Shown: positions 36,095 through 45,378, counted from the first letter of the stretch. The stretch: 64,000 nt of DNA from Sporotomaculum syntrophicum (GCF_009932395.1 NZ_LSRS01000003.1:297154-361153); one strand, 5' to 3'. The notes: generated from the sequence alone by a model not told the origin. Translations and numbers: made by a program.

Positions 36095-37096
36095 TTACAT
36101 AATCACAGGTATTTTTTTCCCGCACTCCAAACAGACCCCGCCTCCCAGCTCTCCGATCTGGGTTTGATAGCCCTGCCGGTTGATTAAAATACTGCCGCAG
36201 CCCGGGCAGGTTGTATCGGCAGCTGCCAGCTGTGGAACATTACCCAGGTACACATAACGCAGCTGCTGCCGGGCCAGGTTTTTAGCCATCTTCATCGTCT
36301 CCTCGGAGGTAGGCGGTAAGTCAAGTTTGTAGTTGGGAAAATAACGGGAAAAATGCAGCGGTATATTCGGGTCTATCCCGGCCAGCCAATCTACCAAACG
36401 TTTAATTTCCTCCGGACTGTCGTTTAAGCCGGTGACCAGTAGAGTGGTGATTTCCATGTGGCATTGCCCGTAAACCGTCTCCACCGTACGCAAAACAGGC
36501 TCCAGCCGGCCAGCACAGGTCGAGCGATAAAAATCATCGGTGAAAGCCTTCACATCAATGTTCATGGCGTCAATGTATGGCAGCAGGGTTTGCAGTGGCT
36601 GTTCATTGACATAGCCATTGGTAACCAGCACATTTTTGAGACCGGCATCATGAGCCAGCCTGGCTGTGTCGTACACGTATTCATACCACATGAAAGGCTC
36701 CGAGTAAGTATAGGCCAGTCCCACGCAGGGATAACCGCGCTCCCTTTGCTGTAAGGCCAGCTCCACCGCCTGCTCCGGCTCCAGGCGGGTAGTCTGCGGG
36801 GTCCCCTGGGCAATCTGCCAGTTCTGGCAGAAACCGCAGCGCAAATTACAACCCACCGTGCCCAGGGAAAGGATTAGCTGTCCGGGGTAAAAATGGTAGA
36901 GGGGTTTTTTTTCAATTGGGTCAAGGGCATAAGAGGAGCACTCGGCATAATTGACGGCATAAAGAGTGCCCCCCACATTTTCCCGTACCCGGCAAAAGCC
37001 CCTTTTGCCCGGGGCAATATTGCATAGCCTGGGACACACTTTACAGTTAACCTGTTCTTCAGGTCCTTTGGTATAGAACATTACCTCGTGCCGCAT
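36095..37096 (-). CDS. AmmeMemoRadiSam system radical SAM enzyme
   Basis: Radical SAM CxxxCxxC is GCNLRCGFCQNWQ (cysteines 83, 87 and 90 when counted from this start). An N-terminal cysteine cluster (NCKVCPRLCNIAPGKRGFC) and a C-terminal zinc-ribbon-like CPGC...CLEC are typical of the AmmeMemoRadiSam type. ATG at 37096 is 8 bases after AAGGAG; an overlapping GTG at 37099 is too close. It lies 51 bases downstream of the Memo-AMMECR1 fusion gene. The reaction of this three-part system is unknown. Confidence 0.9.
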   Translation of the reverse strand: MRHEVMFYTKGPEEQVNCKVCPRLCNIAPGKRGFCRVRENVGGTLYAVNYAECSSYALDPIEKKPLYHFYPGQLILSLGTVGCNLRCGFCQNWQIAQGTPQTTRLEPEQAVELALQQRERGYPCVGLAYTYSEPFMWYEYVYDTARLAHDAGLKNVLVTNGYVNEQPLQTLLPYIDAMNIDVKAFTDDFYRSTCAGRLEPVLRTVETVYGQCHMEITTLLVTGLNDSPEEIKRLVDWLAGIDPNIPLHFSRYFPNYKLDLPPTSEETMKMAKNLARQQLRYVYLGNVPQLAAADTTCPGCGSILINRQGYQTQIGELGGGVCLECGKKIPVIM

Positions 37097-37147
37097 CACA
37101 CCAACTCCTTGTCACAGATAGTAGGTAAGCATAAACTATTACCAAAC

Positions 37148-38554
37148 CTAATGGTACCGCACCACCTCAAAACGCTCCAGACGAACTTTCTCTCCCGGGC
37201 TAATGCCTGCTTTTTGCCTGGCGATCGCCACCTGTTCATCAACGGTATCGATACCCTCCAAATCCGGCAGCAGCAGCCCCCGCCTGCCGCCCGCGGAAAC
37301 AATCACGCCGTATTTATGGGGATCCAGCTCGTCCAGGCCGTGTACAGGCTCCGGCTCGCCTAAAATATCCACCGAAATATCCAGCTCGGGCAATTCCTCC
37401 GGCTTCACCGGGTAAAAACGGGGATCCCGGATAGCGGCGCTGACGGCATTCTCGGCAATTTCCTCGGCAATATTGTTTTTTGTGGGAGCAATGGTGCCGA
37501 TACAACCCCTCAGCCGGCCATGCTTCTTCAGCGACACAAACACCCCCGCCCGGCGCCCGGCGAATTCCTCCGGCACCTCCTGGGGCTTAAATTCATCCCG
37601 CCCGCCATGATAATAGTTCTCAAGCACCCTGCGGGCCAGCTGCACGGGATAACTTTCCGCCGTCCTTTTTTGGCCGGCCCGGTCCAGAACCAGGCGCCGG
37701 ATTTTATCCTGCAGCCGGCGCTGCTCGTCCCGGGCGCCGGGCACCAGGGAGGCTACCAGGTAGCCGACCCCGAACGGCCCTTCATAAGACAGCACCTCGC
37801 TGGTTATCTCCACCCCATCCAATGCGCCCAGCATCATGATGATGGACCGCAGACCACACTCACCGGCCTGTTCAGCCAGCTCAGGATCAAGCCCGCATAT
37901 ACCCTCCACATCCCCCACGCGCACCAGTTTCACCAGCCGGTGGTCAAATTCCTTGCCGGCCGGATGGTAGCCATTCGGCGCATCCAGGGTCAAACGGTGG
38001 GAAAGATCAGAACTGGCCAGCACAGCCACGTGTTTATTTAATTCCCCCGCGGCTTCCCGAAGGGCGACCCCGAAGGAATACAGTTGGTAAAAGGGCAGCA
38101 GTCCCATTGAGACATGCACGAGAGGAATATGCACACCCGCTTGCCGGAGAAAATATAGCGGTGCCATGATGCCATGGTCCAGCCCGGTGGTGACGCCATA
38201 ACGCCTGGCCAGGGTACTGTCGATACCCGCCACTGTGATATTCTGCAATCTGGCCTTGTTCTGTATTTTTTGCACCAGAGCCAGATCATTGGCCAGTGCA
38301 AAGCGCACCCCGGGAGCATTAAACTGGCCCAGATTGCCACTCAGTTCCTTTTCGGCGTTGATCCCAATACCATCGCTGAATACAGTGCCGTGGGGAGAAA
38401 TCATAACCAGTGTTTCAGCGTCGCTTTCACTTAACCGCCGTCCCAGTTCCAACATCGCTTTTTTTGTGTTGGCCACCTCATTATCCCGGCCCTGCCCCAC
38501 TTCAGGTACCATCACCGGCGGGTGAGGACAAATACCGCAAAAAACAATCGACAT
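37148..38554 (-). CDS. AmmeMemoRadiSam Memo-AMMECR1 fusion protein
   Basis: Residues 1 to about 270 are Memo-like, related to class III extradiol dioxygenases: GICPHPPVMVPEVG, SPHGTVF, GLDHGIMAPLYFL and ASSDLSHRL supply the usual His/Asp metal-site residues. Residues about 285-468 are AMMECR1: GVFVSLKKHGRLRGCIGTI and RDPRFYPVKPEELPELDISVDILGEPE (quoted in parts) are its core. Both are combined here in 468 residues. The radical SAM partner is the next gene. An in-frame TAA two codons upstream proves the ATG at 38554 is the first possible start; the Shine-Dalgarno lies beyond a hairpin. Confidence 0.92.
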   Translation of the reverse strand: MSIVFCGICPHPPVMVPEVGQGRDNEVANTKKAMLELGRRLSESDAETLVMISPHGTVFSDGIGINAEKELSGNLGQFNAPGVRFALANDLALVQKIQNKARLQNITVAGIDSTLARRYGVTTGLDHGIMAPLYFLRQAGVHIPLVHVSMGLLPFYQLYSFGVALREAAGELNKHVAVLASSDLSHRLTLDAPNGYHPAGKEFDHRLVKLVRVGDVEGICGLDPELAEQAGECGLRSIIMMLGALDGVEITSEVLSYEGPFGVGYLVASLVPGARDEQRRLQDKIRRLVLDRAGQKRTAESYPVQLARRVLENYYHGGRDEFKPQEVPEEFAGRRAGVFVSLKKHGRLRGCIGTIAPTKNNIAEEIAENAVSAAIRDPRFYPVKPEELPELDISVDILGEPEPVHGLDELDPHKYGVIVSAGGRRGLLLPDLEGIDTVDEQVAIARQKAGISPGEKVRLERFEVVRYH

Positions 38555-38561
38555 AGGTTAT

Positions 38562-38606
38562 ACCCGCACCGCGGCCCGGCCGCTGCGGGTGCTCAACTCC
38601 TTCCTT
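38562..38606 (-). promoter_or_regulatory. Hairpin between Shine-Dalgarno and start codon
   Basis: On the minus strand AAGGAAGGAG (38606-38597) is followed by a very stable hairpin whose outer arms are ACCCGCA / TGCGGGT (38590-38584 with 38568-38562) and inner arms GCGG / CCGC, and then 7 bases to the ATG at 38554. Linear spacing is 42 bases; with the hairpin folded about 13 bases remain. The structure could bring the site close to the start, or control access. Confidence 0.55.
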
Positions 38607-38766
38607 AAATAACTGGTCCTATTATATTGTTCATTAAGCCCGGTGCTATATACAAAATAAACTGCCCACCTGCTAAAATAACCCGCCCACGGGCGTACCA
38701 CCAAAATAAAACGGTGACCATGCTCCCGGCCTAGCTGCCGTTATGCAAAGTCATGTTTTGATTCTG

Positions 38767-38804
38767 TAAAACTTCGGAATGCAACATCCAAAGTCTTTCC
38801 AAAG
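38767..38804 (-). terminator. Candidate terminator of the LysE-family gene
   Basis: CTTTGGAA and TTCCGAAG pair on the minus-strand RNA (one G-U), 17-base loop, followed by TTTTAC. It begins 2 bases after the stop. Confidence 0.5.
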
Positions 38805-38805
38805 C

Positions 38806-39462
38806 TTAAGACAAACCGCTATAGACAAAATAGCTACCCAGCACCAATAAAAATAACCCACACACCGCTATGACACCACGGTAGAATTGTTGATTTAAAA
38901 ACCTGCGCCCACCGGCCACTGCCCCCGATATAAACCCGTACCAGATGAAATCGGCCAGCAGGTGCCCGCCCATAAACGCAAGCAGCCCGGCCGTACCCCG
39001 AGCCATTGCAGTGGTGATATAGGCCAGACCGATTGTCGCCCACCAAATACTCCAGTAAGGGTTAGACAAGCTAACCAATATGCCTGCCAATACCGGATGA
39101 ATCCTGTATCGCCGGGCCGCCTGTTCACCGGTTATTTCCTCAACCTCGGGTGTCAGCTGCAAGGAAACCTTGCCCTGCCGGGCATCCCGGTACATGGTCC
39201 AGCCCAGGTAAATTAAAAAAGCTCCTCCAGCCAGAGCAATAACCATATGCACCTGTTTAGCCAGCAATATTTCGACTGCTCCCCACAACAGCAGCAGCAC
39301 CAGCAGAACTTCCAGCAGGGCATGCCCCACCATTAACAGCGGCCCGGCAATAAAACCGCGCCGAACGACTTCACCAATGGTCACTGTCAACAGCGGTCCT
39401 GGCATGGCTGCGCCGGAGAAGCCAACCACCAGCGCAGTTATAAAAATTGCACTTAAGTCCAT
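38806..39462 (-). CDS. LysE family amino-acid exporter
   Basis: The 218-residue protein has six hydrophobic segments. The N-terminal VVGFSGAAMPGPLLTVTIGEVVRRG contains the family GxxxxxxPGP signature; GGAFLIYLGWTMYRDA and ILVSLSNPYWSIWWATIG are the other conserved blocks. LysE/RhtB proteins export lysine, arginine, homoserine and related compounds. No regulator is adjacent, so the substrate is open. Confidence 0.9.
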   Translation of the reverse strand: MDLSAIFITALVVGFSGAAMPGPLLTVTIGEVVRRGFIAGPLLMVGHALLEVLLVLLLLWGAVEILLAKQVHMVIALAGGAFLIYLGWTMYRDARQGKVSLQLTPEVEEITGEQAARRYRIHPVLAGILVSLSNPYWSIWWATIGLAYITTAMARGTAGLLAFMGGHLLADFIWYGFISGAVAGGRRFLNQQFYRGVIAVCGLFLLVLGSYFVYSGLS

Positions 39463-39799
39463 ACCCGTACTCCCCCGTAACTTATCTTAACTTAATTAAT
39501 TATACGTGTTAAAATATATATCCAGGTAGGGCGGCCAAACATCTTACAGACTAGCCCGGTAAACCTGCTACATAAGCCTGATAATTAATTATAAGCAAAA
39601 TCTTTACCAAGTAACAGGTTATCATGGTAGAATTTAAATAAAATCTTATTATGTTAAGCCAACCTGGTTTATTTTCAATACCAATATACTGATCCGGAAA
39701 GCTTGTATTGCTTTAGCATATAAATTGAAGGATTGAAAATATTGTAACTATAAAAAAGTATCTTTTTTCAAGGTAAAAAAAACTTTATATGGGGAGATA
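39463..39799. other. AT-rich intergenic region between divergent genes
   Basis: About 340 bases with no supportable gene, terminator or RNA. It must hold the promoters of the LysE gene and the crotonase gene, but no pair of hexamers is convincing. Confidence 0.5.
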
Positions 39800-39805
39800 A
39801 TGAAC

Positions 39806-40582
39806 ATGGCATATACAACTCTGCTGGTGCGAAAAAATGAACACATTGGTATAATCACTTTAAACCGCCCGGAAAATTTAAATACTTTTACTACTGTAAT
39901 GGCTCAGGAAATTAACCGGGTCCTGCATGACCTGGAACAAGACGCAGAAATCCGGGTCATCATTATTCAAGGCAAAGGCAAAGCCTTTTGTGCCGGGGTA
40001 GATGTAAATGAGATGAATGGTAAAAACATGGTGGAACGCCTGAACTGGGTTAATTTAATGGGTCAGCTGAGCTTAACGATTGCTTCTATGGGTAAGCCGG
40101 TGATTGCCTCTGTCCAGGATCTTGCTATAGCCAACGGCACTGGCATAGTATTGGCGGCTGACCTGGCTATAGCCGCCGAAGGCGCACGTTTCGGCACTAC
40201 CGCAGTAAACCTCGGCTTGTTCTGCATGGGTCCGGCGGTAGCCCTATCCCGTCATGTAGGCAAGAAAAAAGCGCTGGAAATGCTTTTAACCGGGGACATC
40301 ATTGACGCAGAGCAGGCTAAGCAGCTTGGCCTGATCAATAAAGTTGTCCCCCGGGAGGAACTGGAAACTGAGACCTTGCAACTAGCACAAAAAATTGCCG
40401 CTCAAAGTCCTCTGGCCGTACAAATGGGTAAAAAGTCCTTTTATAAAATGTGCGATTTAGAATACGCTAAAGCCTATGAATTGGTTAATCACCATTTTGC
40501 CATCCTGTGCTCTACCGAAGATGCCCAGGAAGGAGTCAATGCCTTTTTAGAAAAAAGAACACCACAGTGGAAAATGCGTTAA
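39806..40582 (+). CDS. Crotonase-superfamily protein, ECHDC3-like
   Basis: Resembles enoyl-CoA hydratases: AFCAGVDVNEM supplies the first oxyanion-hole block and ANGTGIVLAADLAIA the second. The two glutamates that activate water in enoyl-CoA hydratase (E144 in GGGCELA, E164 in GQPE of the rat enzyme) are Val and Ala here (TGIVLA, GTTAVN). The FGTTAVNLGLFCMGPAVALSR stretch (with one residue more than quoted blocks) is the pattern of ECHDC3-type proteins, so hydratase activity is doubtful. GGGGAG is 9 bases from the ATG at 39806 and 3 from the ATG at 39800; I chose the former, giving 258 residues. Confidence 0.85.
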   Translation: MAYTTLLVRKNEHIGIITLNRPENLNTFTTVMAQEINRVLHDLEQDAEIRVIIIQGKGKAFCAGVDVNEMNGKNMVERLNWVNLMGQLSLTIASMGKPVIASVQDLAIANGTGIVLAADLAIAAEGARFGTTAVNLGLFCMGPAVALSRHVGKKKALEMLLTGDIIDAEQAKQLGLINKVVPREELETETLQLAQKIAAQSPLAVQMGKKSFYKMCDLEYAKAYELVNHHFAILCSTEDAQEGVNAFLEKRTPQWKMR

Positions 40583-40652
40583 ACACTATATAAAGCCCTG
40601 GTTAAATAAACTACGCCATATCAACAGTACCTTATTAGGAGGATCAGAGCAA

Positions 40653-43322
40653 ATGCCAGCACACCCGCACACAATGGAAGCAGATGCAATAATCGCTCAT
40701 CTTCAAACGGATCTGGAAAATGGGCTGAATAGTGAACAGGTACAACGCCGCCTGGCCGAGCACGGCGAAAACAAGCTTCAAGAACAAGCCGGCATCTCCC
40801 CCTGGGTTATTTTATTAAACCAGTTTCGCAATATTATTACTGCTTTATTGCTAGTGGCCACGGCTATTTCTCTGCTGCTGGGTGATTATATTGAAGCGGT
40901 GGCTATAATAGCGGTGATTATCCTGAACGCGGCATTTGGTTTTGTTACCGAATATAAGGCAGAGCAAGCGATGGATGCGTTAAAAAAGATGGTGACCGCC
41001 ACTGCCAAGGTGGTGCGTGACAGTAAGTTGCAGGAAATTGCCGCTGAACAACTGGTACCCGGCGATATTTTGGTCCTGGAGGAGGGCGACCGGGTTACTG
41101 CCGATGCCCGTTTGGTGGTAGCCGAAAATTTGGCTACAGTAGAAGCTTCTTTAACCGGTGAATCCCAGCCGGTAAATAAAAAAATAGATGTACTGGAGCA
41201 AGCCAACCTGCCCCTGGGCGATCGTAAAAACATGGTTTACATGGGCACGATGGTGGTCCGAGGCAATGGGCACGCTGTAGTCACCGCTACCGGCAGCCAT
41301 ACTGAAATAGGCGGTATTTCCTCTTTGCTTGAACAAACCGTTTCCGAGGAAACCCCCTTGGAAAAGCGCATGGCTGTTTTAGGTCGCTCCTTGGCCGGCA
41401 TCAGCCTGGTTATTGCTGCAGTGATGGTAGCTGTAGGTATTGCTATGGGACACCCGGTGTTTGAGGTTTTAGAGACAGCCATCGCCCTGGCTATCGCCGC
41501 AGTACCCGAAGGGCTGCCTGCCGTTTTCACCATTACCCTGGCCATCGGCATGGCCCGCATGGCTAGGCAAAACGCGATAATTCGGCGTTTACCGGCGGTG
41601 GAAACTCTGGGTTCAACCACGGTAATCTGCACCGACAAAACCGGTACCCTGACCGAGAATGCCATGACTTTGGAACAAATTTGGCTGGGGGGGCGGCTAA
41701 TCTCGGTAACCGGTTCCGGTTACACACCCGAAGGAGATTTTTTGGACGATGGCCGCAAGGCAGAGGTGCAGAGTGATTTGGCGTTATTTCTGCAAGCCGG
41801 TGCTTTGGCCAGTAACGCTTCTATCAATAAAAATGAAACCGGCCAGTGGGATGTGGTGGGTGATCCTACGGAGGGTGCCCTGGTAGTGGCCGCGCTAAAG
41901 GGTGGCTTCGACCCCGAAACAGCCAGGAGGTCGGGTTATAGGGAATTGAAGGAAATCCCCTTTAACTCTGATGAAAAGCGCATGGCCGTCTATTACAGCC
42001 TGCCCGACGGGAAAATACAGGTAATGGCTAAAGGAGCTCCGGGGGTAATCCTGGAAAGCTGTGCCTCACTGCTCAAAGACGGTGCATTAGTGCCCATGGA
42101 TGAACAGGTAAGGCAGCAAGCCCTGGCAGCAAATGAGCAAATCGCTCATCGGGGTTTGCGTGTGCTGGCCGTAGCTTATCGCCCGGTACAATCTATAGCA
42201 GAAGAACCCTACCGGGACCTGATCCTCATCGGTCTGGCTGGCATTATGGACCCGCCCCGGGAGGAAGCCAAGCAGGCCATCGAGGAGGCTACCCAGGCCG
42301 GCATCCGCACCATCATGATCACCGGAGACCAACCGGAAACCGCTCAAGCCATCGGCAAGCGCCTGAGCCTGCCCCAAGGTGACATTATCCACGGTGCTGC
42401 CCTGCACAACATGTCCAAAGAACAGTTAACCGCTGAACTAGCCCATACCAGCATATTTGCCCGGGTCACCCCCAAGGACAAGTTAGAGATTGTGGATGCC
42501 CTGCAGGACAAGGGGGCAATTGTAGCTATGACCGGAGATGGCGTGAATGATGCCCCGGCCTTAAAGGAAGCAGATATCGGGATTGCTATGGGCATACAGG
42601 GCACCGTGGTGGCTAAAGAGGCGGCCGACATGGTCCTGGCGGACGATAATTTTGCCACTATTATTAAGGCCGTCAAGGAAGGCAGGGTTATCTTTGATAA
42701 TATTTCAAAGTTTATTCACTACCTGTTTTCCTGCAACCTGAGTGAAATCCTGTTCATCTTTATCACTCTGCTACTGGGTCTGCCCCTGCCCCTGGTGGCC
42801 TTGCAGATTCTGTGGCTAAACCTGGTGACGGATGTTTTCCCTGCGCTGTCCCTGGGCTGGGAACCTGCCGATAAGGGCATCATGAAGCGCCCGCCCCGCG
42901 AACCAGGCCAGGCTATTCTCACCAACCGGTTTAAATTACGCTTACTTATCCAGGGTATTGTGCTGGCGCTGGCAACCCTGGCAGCCTACCTGTATACCCT
43001 GAACACCACCGATAATTTGGACAAAGCCAGAACCGTGGCCTTCGCTACCCTGGCAGCGGTACAATTGCTGCATATTTTTAACGTGCGCAACGGCGGAGTC
43101 CTTAAACTGGATCGCACCTTATTCAACAACTCATACGTCTGGGGGGCTATAGTGCTGGTGCTTAGCTTGCAGACGCTGGCTATCTATCAGCCTTTGCTTA
43201 ACCGAGTACTGCATACAGTACCGTTAGACATGGGTGATTTAATCATTGTCATATCAACTACCTTAGCTGCAATATTGATTATTCAGGTCATGAACCGGTT
43301 TAAATTTTTATATGAACGGTAA
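40653..43322 (+). CDS. P-type cation ATPase, calcium-transporting type (P2)
   Basis: The 889-residue pump has the phosphorylation motif DKTGTLT (D328), the dephosphorylation motif TGES, KGAPGVIL for nucleotide binding and GDGVNDAPALKEADIGIAMG in the P domain. AAVPEGLPAVFT (P285) in helix 4 is the calcium-site motif of SERCA/PMCA-like pumps; ten membrane segments are present with an N-terminal cation-ATPase domain (THMEADAIIAHL-like start). It probably exports calcium. AGGAGG precedes the ATG. It follows the ECHDC3-like gene by 70 bases. Confidence 0.9.
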   Translation: MPAHPHTMEADAIIAHLQTDLENGLNSEQVQRRLAEHGENKLQEQAGISPWVILLNQFRNIITALLLVATAISLLLGDYIEAVAIIAVIILNAAFGFVTEYKAEQAMDALKKMVTATAKVVRDSKLQEIAAEQLVPGDILVLEEGDRVTADARLVVAENLATVEASLTGESQPVNKKIDVLEQANLPLGDRKNMVYMGTMVVRGNGHAVVTATGSHTEIGGISSLLEQTVSEETPLEKRMAVLGRSLAGISLVIAAVMVAVGIAMGHPVFEVLETAIALAIAAVPEGLPAVFTITLAIGMARMARQNAIIRRLPAVETLGSTTVICTDKTGTLTENAMTLEQIWLGGRLISVTGSGYTPEGDFLDDGRKAEVQSDLALFLQAGALASNASINKNETGQWDVVGDPTEGALVVAALKGGFDPETARRSGYRELKEIPFNSDEKRMAVYYSLPDGKIQVMAKGAPGVILESCASLLKDGALVPMDEQVRQQALAANEQIAHRGLRVLAVAYRPVQSIAEEPYRDLILIGLAGIMDPPREEAKQAIEEATQAGIRTIMITGDQPETAQAIGKRLSLPQGDIIHGAALHNMSKEQLTAELAHTSIFARVTPKDKLEIVDALQDKGAIVAMTGDGVNDAPALKEADIGIAMGIQGTVVAKEAADMVLADDNFATIIKAVKEGRVIFDNISKFIHYLFSCNLSEILFIFITLLLGLPLPLVALQILWLNLVTDVFPALSLGWEPADKGIMKRPPREPGQAILTNRFKLRLLIQGIVLALATLAAYLYTLNTTDNLDKARTVAFATLAAVQLLHIFNVRNGGVLKLDRTLFNNSYVWGAIVLVLSLQTLAIYQPLLNRVLHTVPLDMGDLIIVISTTLAAILIIQVMNRFKFLYER

Positions 43323-43390
43323 GCCGGAGTTGAGCGTCAAATCTCTAATCTAAGAACTATTATACTAACGCATTAAGCCGGCAGCTATTT

Positions 43391-44194
43391 CTACGGGGCA
43401 TTATAGATTTCTCCTTTATTCTGCATAAAAGTCTCCGTAGCCTTTTCCTTGTCCACCGCTCCACTGGTAGGCGTGGCGTGTCCGGCAAAGTATTTGACCA
43501 TGCCGGAATAGATGACATAGGCAAGTTTGCCTTGATAATCGACATCGCCCATTAATTTTTCTTCTTTGGCGTTGCTGATAAAGCCAATCTCCACAATAAC
43601 TGCCGGCATTTTAGCATTACGCGTGGTATAATAGTCCACTGCTTTGGCTTTCCGGTTGGTATTTTTTAGTAGACGGATTAATTCCGATTGAATGCTGGTG
43701 GCAAGTTTCTTGCCCTCTTCCGAGCCTGGCTGGTAAAAAGTTTGCGCCCCGTGCTCCGTTGGTCCGCTTTTAAAACTATTGACATGCACGCTGATGAAAG
43801 CATCTGCATCGTGCTCGTTAGCCAGGGCTACCCGCCTGGCCAAATCCTGTCTTTTGCGTGTAAGCAGGCTGCCGCCTTCCTCGCTAAGGTCCATATCAGA
43901 CTCTCTAGTCATTAGCACAATCGCGCCTGCCTGGCTTAAAACCGTGGCCAGTTTACGAGCAACCTCCAAGGTTATATCCTCTTCAATAGCCCCGGTTGGA
44001 CCCTTAGACCCGGGATCGATACCACCGTGTCCCGGGTCTACCACAATCACCTTGTTAGCTAGCGACCAGGATAAAGCGGCTACCCGGCGGTTTTCCATAT
44101 GATCATAAATAGCCCGCAGCGAAAAAAAACCGAGCACTAAAATAACAGTAAACAAACACAAATAACGAAATCTCACCCTGATTACCCGCAGCAT
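43391..44194 (-). CDS. cwlD: N-acetylmuramoyl-L-alanine amidase CwlD
   Basis: Zn amidase needed to make muramic-lactam in the spore cortex. An N-terminal signal anchor (LCLFTVILVLGFFSL) is followed by an Amidase_3 domain: zinc ligands in VDPGHGGIDPGSKG and SVHVNSF, and the catalytic Glu in VIVEIGFISN. The 267 residues and the location directly after rplM-rpsI match CwlD in sporulating Firmicutes. A terminator upstream separates it from rpsI, so it has its own promoter. Confidence 0.93.
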   Translation of the reverse strand: MLRVIRVRFRYLCLFTVILVLGFFSLRAIYDHMENRRVAALSWSLANKVIVVDPGHGGIDPGSKGPTGAIEEDITLEVARKLATVLSQAGAIVLMTRESDMDLSEEGGSLLTRKRQDLARRVALANEHDADAFISVHVNSFKSGPTEHGAQTFYQPGSEEGKKLATSIQSELIRLLKNTNRKAKAVDYYTTRNAKMPAVIVEIGFISNAKEEKLMGDVDYQGKLAYVIYSGMVKYFAGHATPTSGAVDKEKATETFMQNKGEIYNAP

Positions 44195-44242
44195 TTATTC
44201 ATCCCCTCCCGCACTTAACGGGGCTCATTTAGCCCCCGTTTA

Positions 44243-44271
44243 AAATTATGCGGGTGTCAAATTAGATATGT
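44243..44271 (-). promoter_or_regulatory. Candidate sigma-E-like promoter of cwlD
   Basis: On the minus strand ACATATC (44271-44265) and CATAATTT (44250-44243) are 14 bases apart, similar to the mother-cell sigma-E pattern ATATT - 14 - CATACAMT. CwlD is sigma-E controlled in B. subtilis. The match is partial. A hairpin, AACGGGG/CCCCGTT, lies between it and the start near 44216-44241. Confidence 0.28.
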
Positions 44272-44356
44272 GGAAAAAAGCAAGCGCCTGCTGGTACCAT
44301 AACGGCCACAAACACACGAACAGTACGGCAATCGAGGGTAATCGGAGCCTGAAAGA

Positions 44357-44390
44357 TAAAAAAAGACCACCTTATCATTTCCGGTGGTCT
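44357..44390 (-). terminator. Rho-independent terminator of rplM-rpsI
   Basis: AGACCACC / GGTGGTCT perfect stem, 11-base loop, followed on the minus strand by seven T. Confidence 0.92.
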
Positions 44391-44418
44391 GGGTTGCAAA
44401 TTTAGTTTTTTAATAAGC

Positions 44419-44811
44419 TTAACGTTTGGAGAATTGCGGGGCGCGGCGGGCCTTTTTCAGACCGTATTTGCGCCTTTCCTTCATTCGCGGGTCGCGGGTT
44501 AAAAAGCCGGCTTTTTTTAGCACAGGCCTCAAGTTAGGGTCTGCCTCAACCAAAGCGCGGGCAATACCCAGTTTGACAGCACCGGCCTGACCACTGACAC
44601 CACCGCCCAGTACTTTGGCCATGATATCGAATCGATTACTCGTGCCGGTTAACTCCAACGGCTGGCGAGCTATAATTTGCAGCGTCTTCCTGCCGAAATA
44701 TTCCTCCAAACTTTTATTATTAATCGTCATTTTGCCTTCGCCGGGGCGAAGAAAAATCTTAGCTACCGCATCTTTCCTGCGTCCGGTTCCATAAAATTGC
44801 ACAAAAGCCAC
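44419..44811 (-). CDS. rpsI: Ribosomal protein S9 (uS9)
   Basis: The 130-residue protein has [19 protein letters not shown] at its start and ends in the conserved RRAPQFSKR, whose final Arg contacts P-site tRNA. Full length. Second gene of rplM-rpsI, 21 bases after rplM; followed by a terminator. Confidence 0.97.
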   Translation of the reverse strand: MAFVQFYGTGRRKDAVAKIFLRPGEGKMTINNKSLEEYFGRKTLQIIARQPLELTGTSNRFDIMAKVLGGGVSGQAGAVKLGIARALVEADPNLRPVLKKAGFLTRDPRMKERRKYGLKKARRAPQFSKR

Positions 44812-44832
44812 TCATGCTCCTCCTTTCGACCG

Positions 44833-45264
44833 TTACATTTCCCAAATTTCCGGCTTTTGAGCCGCATGGGGATGTTCACTACCGCGATATACCCTTAGTT
44901 TCTTGGCCATATTTCTGCCCAGGCTGTTATGGGGCAACATGCCGGTAATTGCCTTGTAAACGGCCAATTCGGGTTTGTTTTGCATTAACTTTTCATAGCT
45001 GGTGGCTTTCAATCCACCGGGATAGCCTGAGTGCTTGTAATACATCTTCTGGCGCAATTTATTACCGGTAAGAATAACCTTATCAGCATTAATAATCACT
45101 ACATGGTCACCTGTATTTACGTGGGGCGTAAAAATTGTTTTATGCTTCCCTCTTAACAGCCTGGCAGCCTCAGTTGCCAAACGTCCCAGGACCTTACCCT
45201 CACCGTCAATTATGTACCATTTGCGCTGGACATCGGCGGGCTTGGCCATATATGTCGTCCTCAT
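44833..45264 (-). CDS. rplM: Ribosomal protein L13 (uL13)
   Basis: Large-subunit protein, 143 residues from the ATG at 45264, which has AGGAGG 10 bases upstream; an ATG at 45300 would add unrelated residues and lies inside the leader. Core blocks: [31 protein letters not shown] and [10 protein letters not shown]. Transcribed with rpsI from a consensus promoter. Confidence 0.97.
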   Translation of the reverse strand: MRTTYMAKPADVQRKWYIIDGEGKVLGRLATEAARLLRGKHKTIFTPHVNTGDHVVIINADKVILTGNKLRQKMYYKHSGYPGGLKATSYEKLMQNKPELAVYKAITGMLPHNSLGRNMAKKLRVYRGSEHPHAAQKPEIWEM

Positions 45265-45343
45265 ACTATTATTACCTCCTGCGTGGTGAAAAGAAACCAT
45301 ACTGGCTAATCGGGGGCTCTTCGATTGCCACTAGGTCACACAT
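45265..45343 (-). ncRNA. Leader of rplM-rpsI, candidate L13 autoregulatory RNA
   Basis: About 75-80 bases of transcript precede rplM. It contains a short AATCG / CGATT stem with a GAGCCCC loop (near 45309-45326). L13 leaders that bind the protein are known in Firmicutes; I cannot confirm a match by eye. Confidence 0.3.
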
Positions 45344-45349
45344 GAAATT

Positions 45350-45378
45350 ATTTTAATACATAGTATTTCCAGTGTCAA
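45350..45378 (-). promoter_or_regulatory. Sigma-A promoter of rplM-rpsI
   Basis: Minus strand TTGACA (45378-45373), 17-base spacer, TAAAAT (45355-45350). It lies in the truA-rplM gap, so rplM-rpsI can be transcribed independently of the upstream cluster. Confidence 0.8.
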
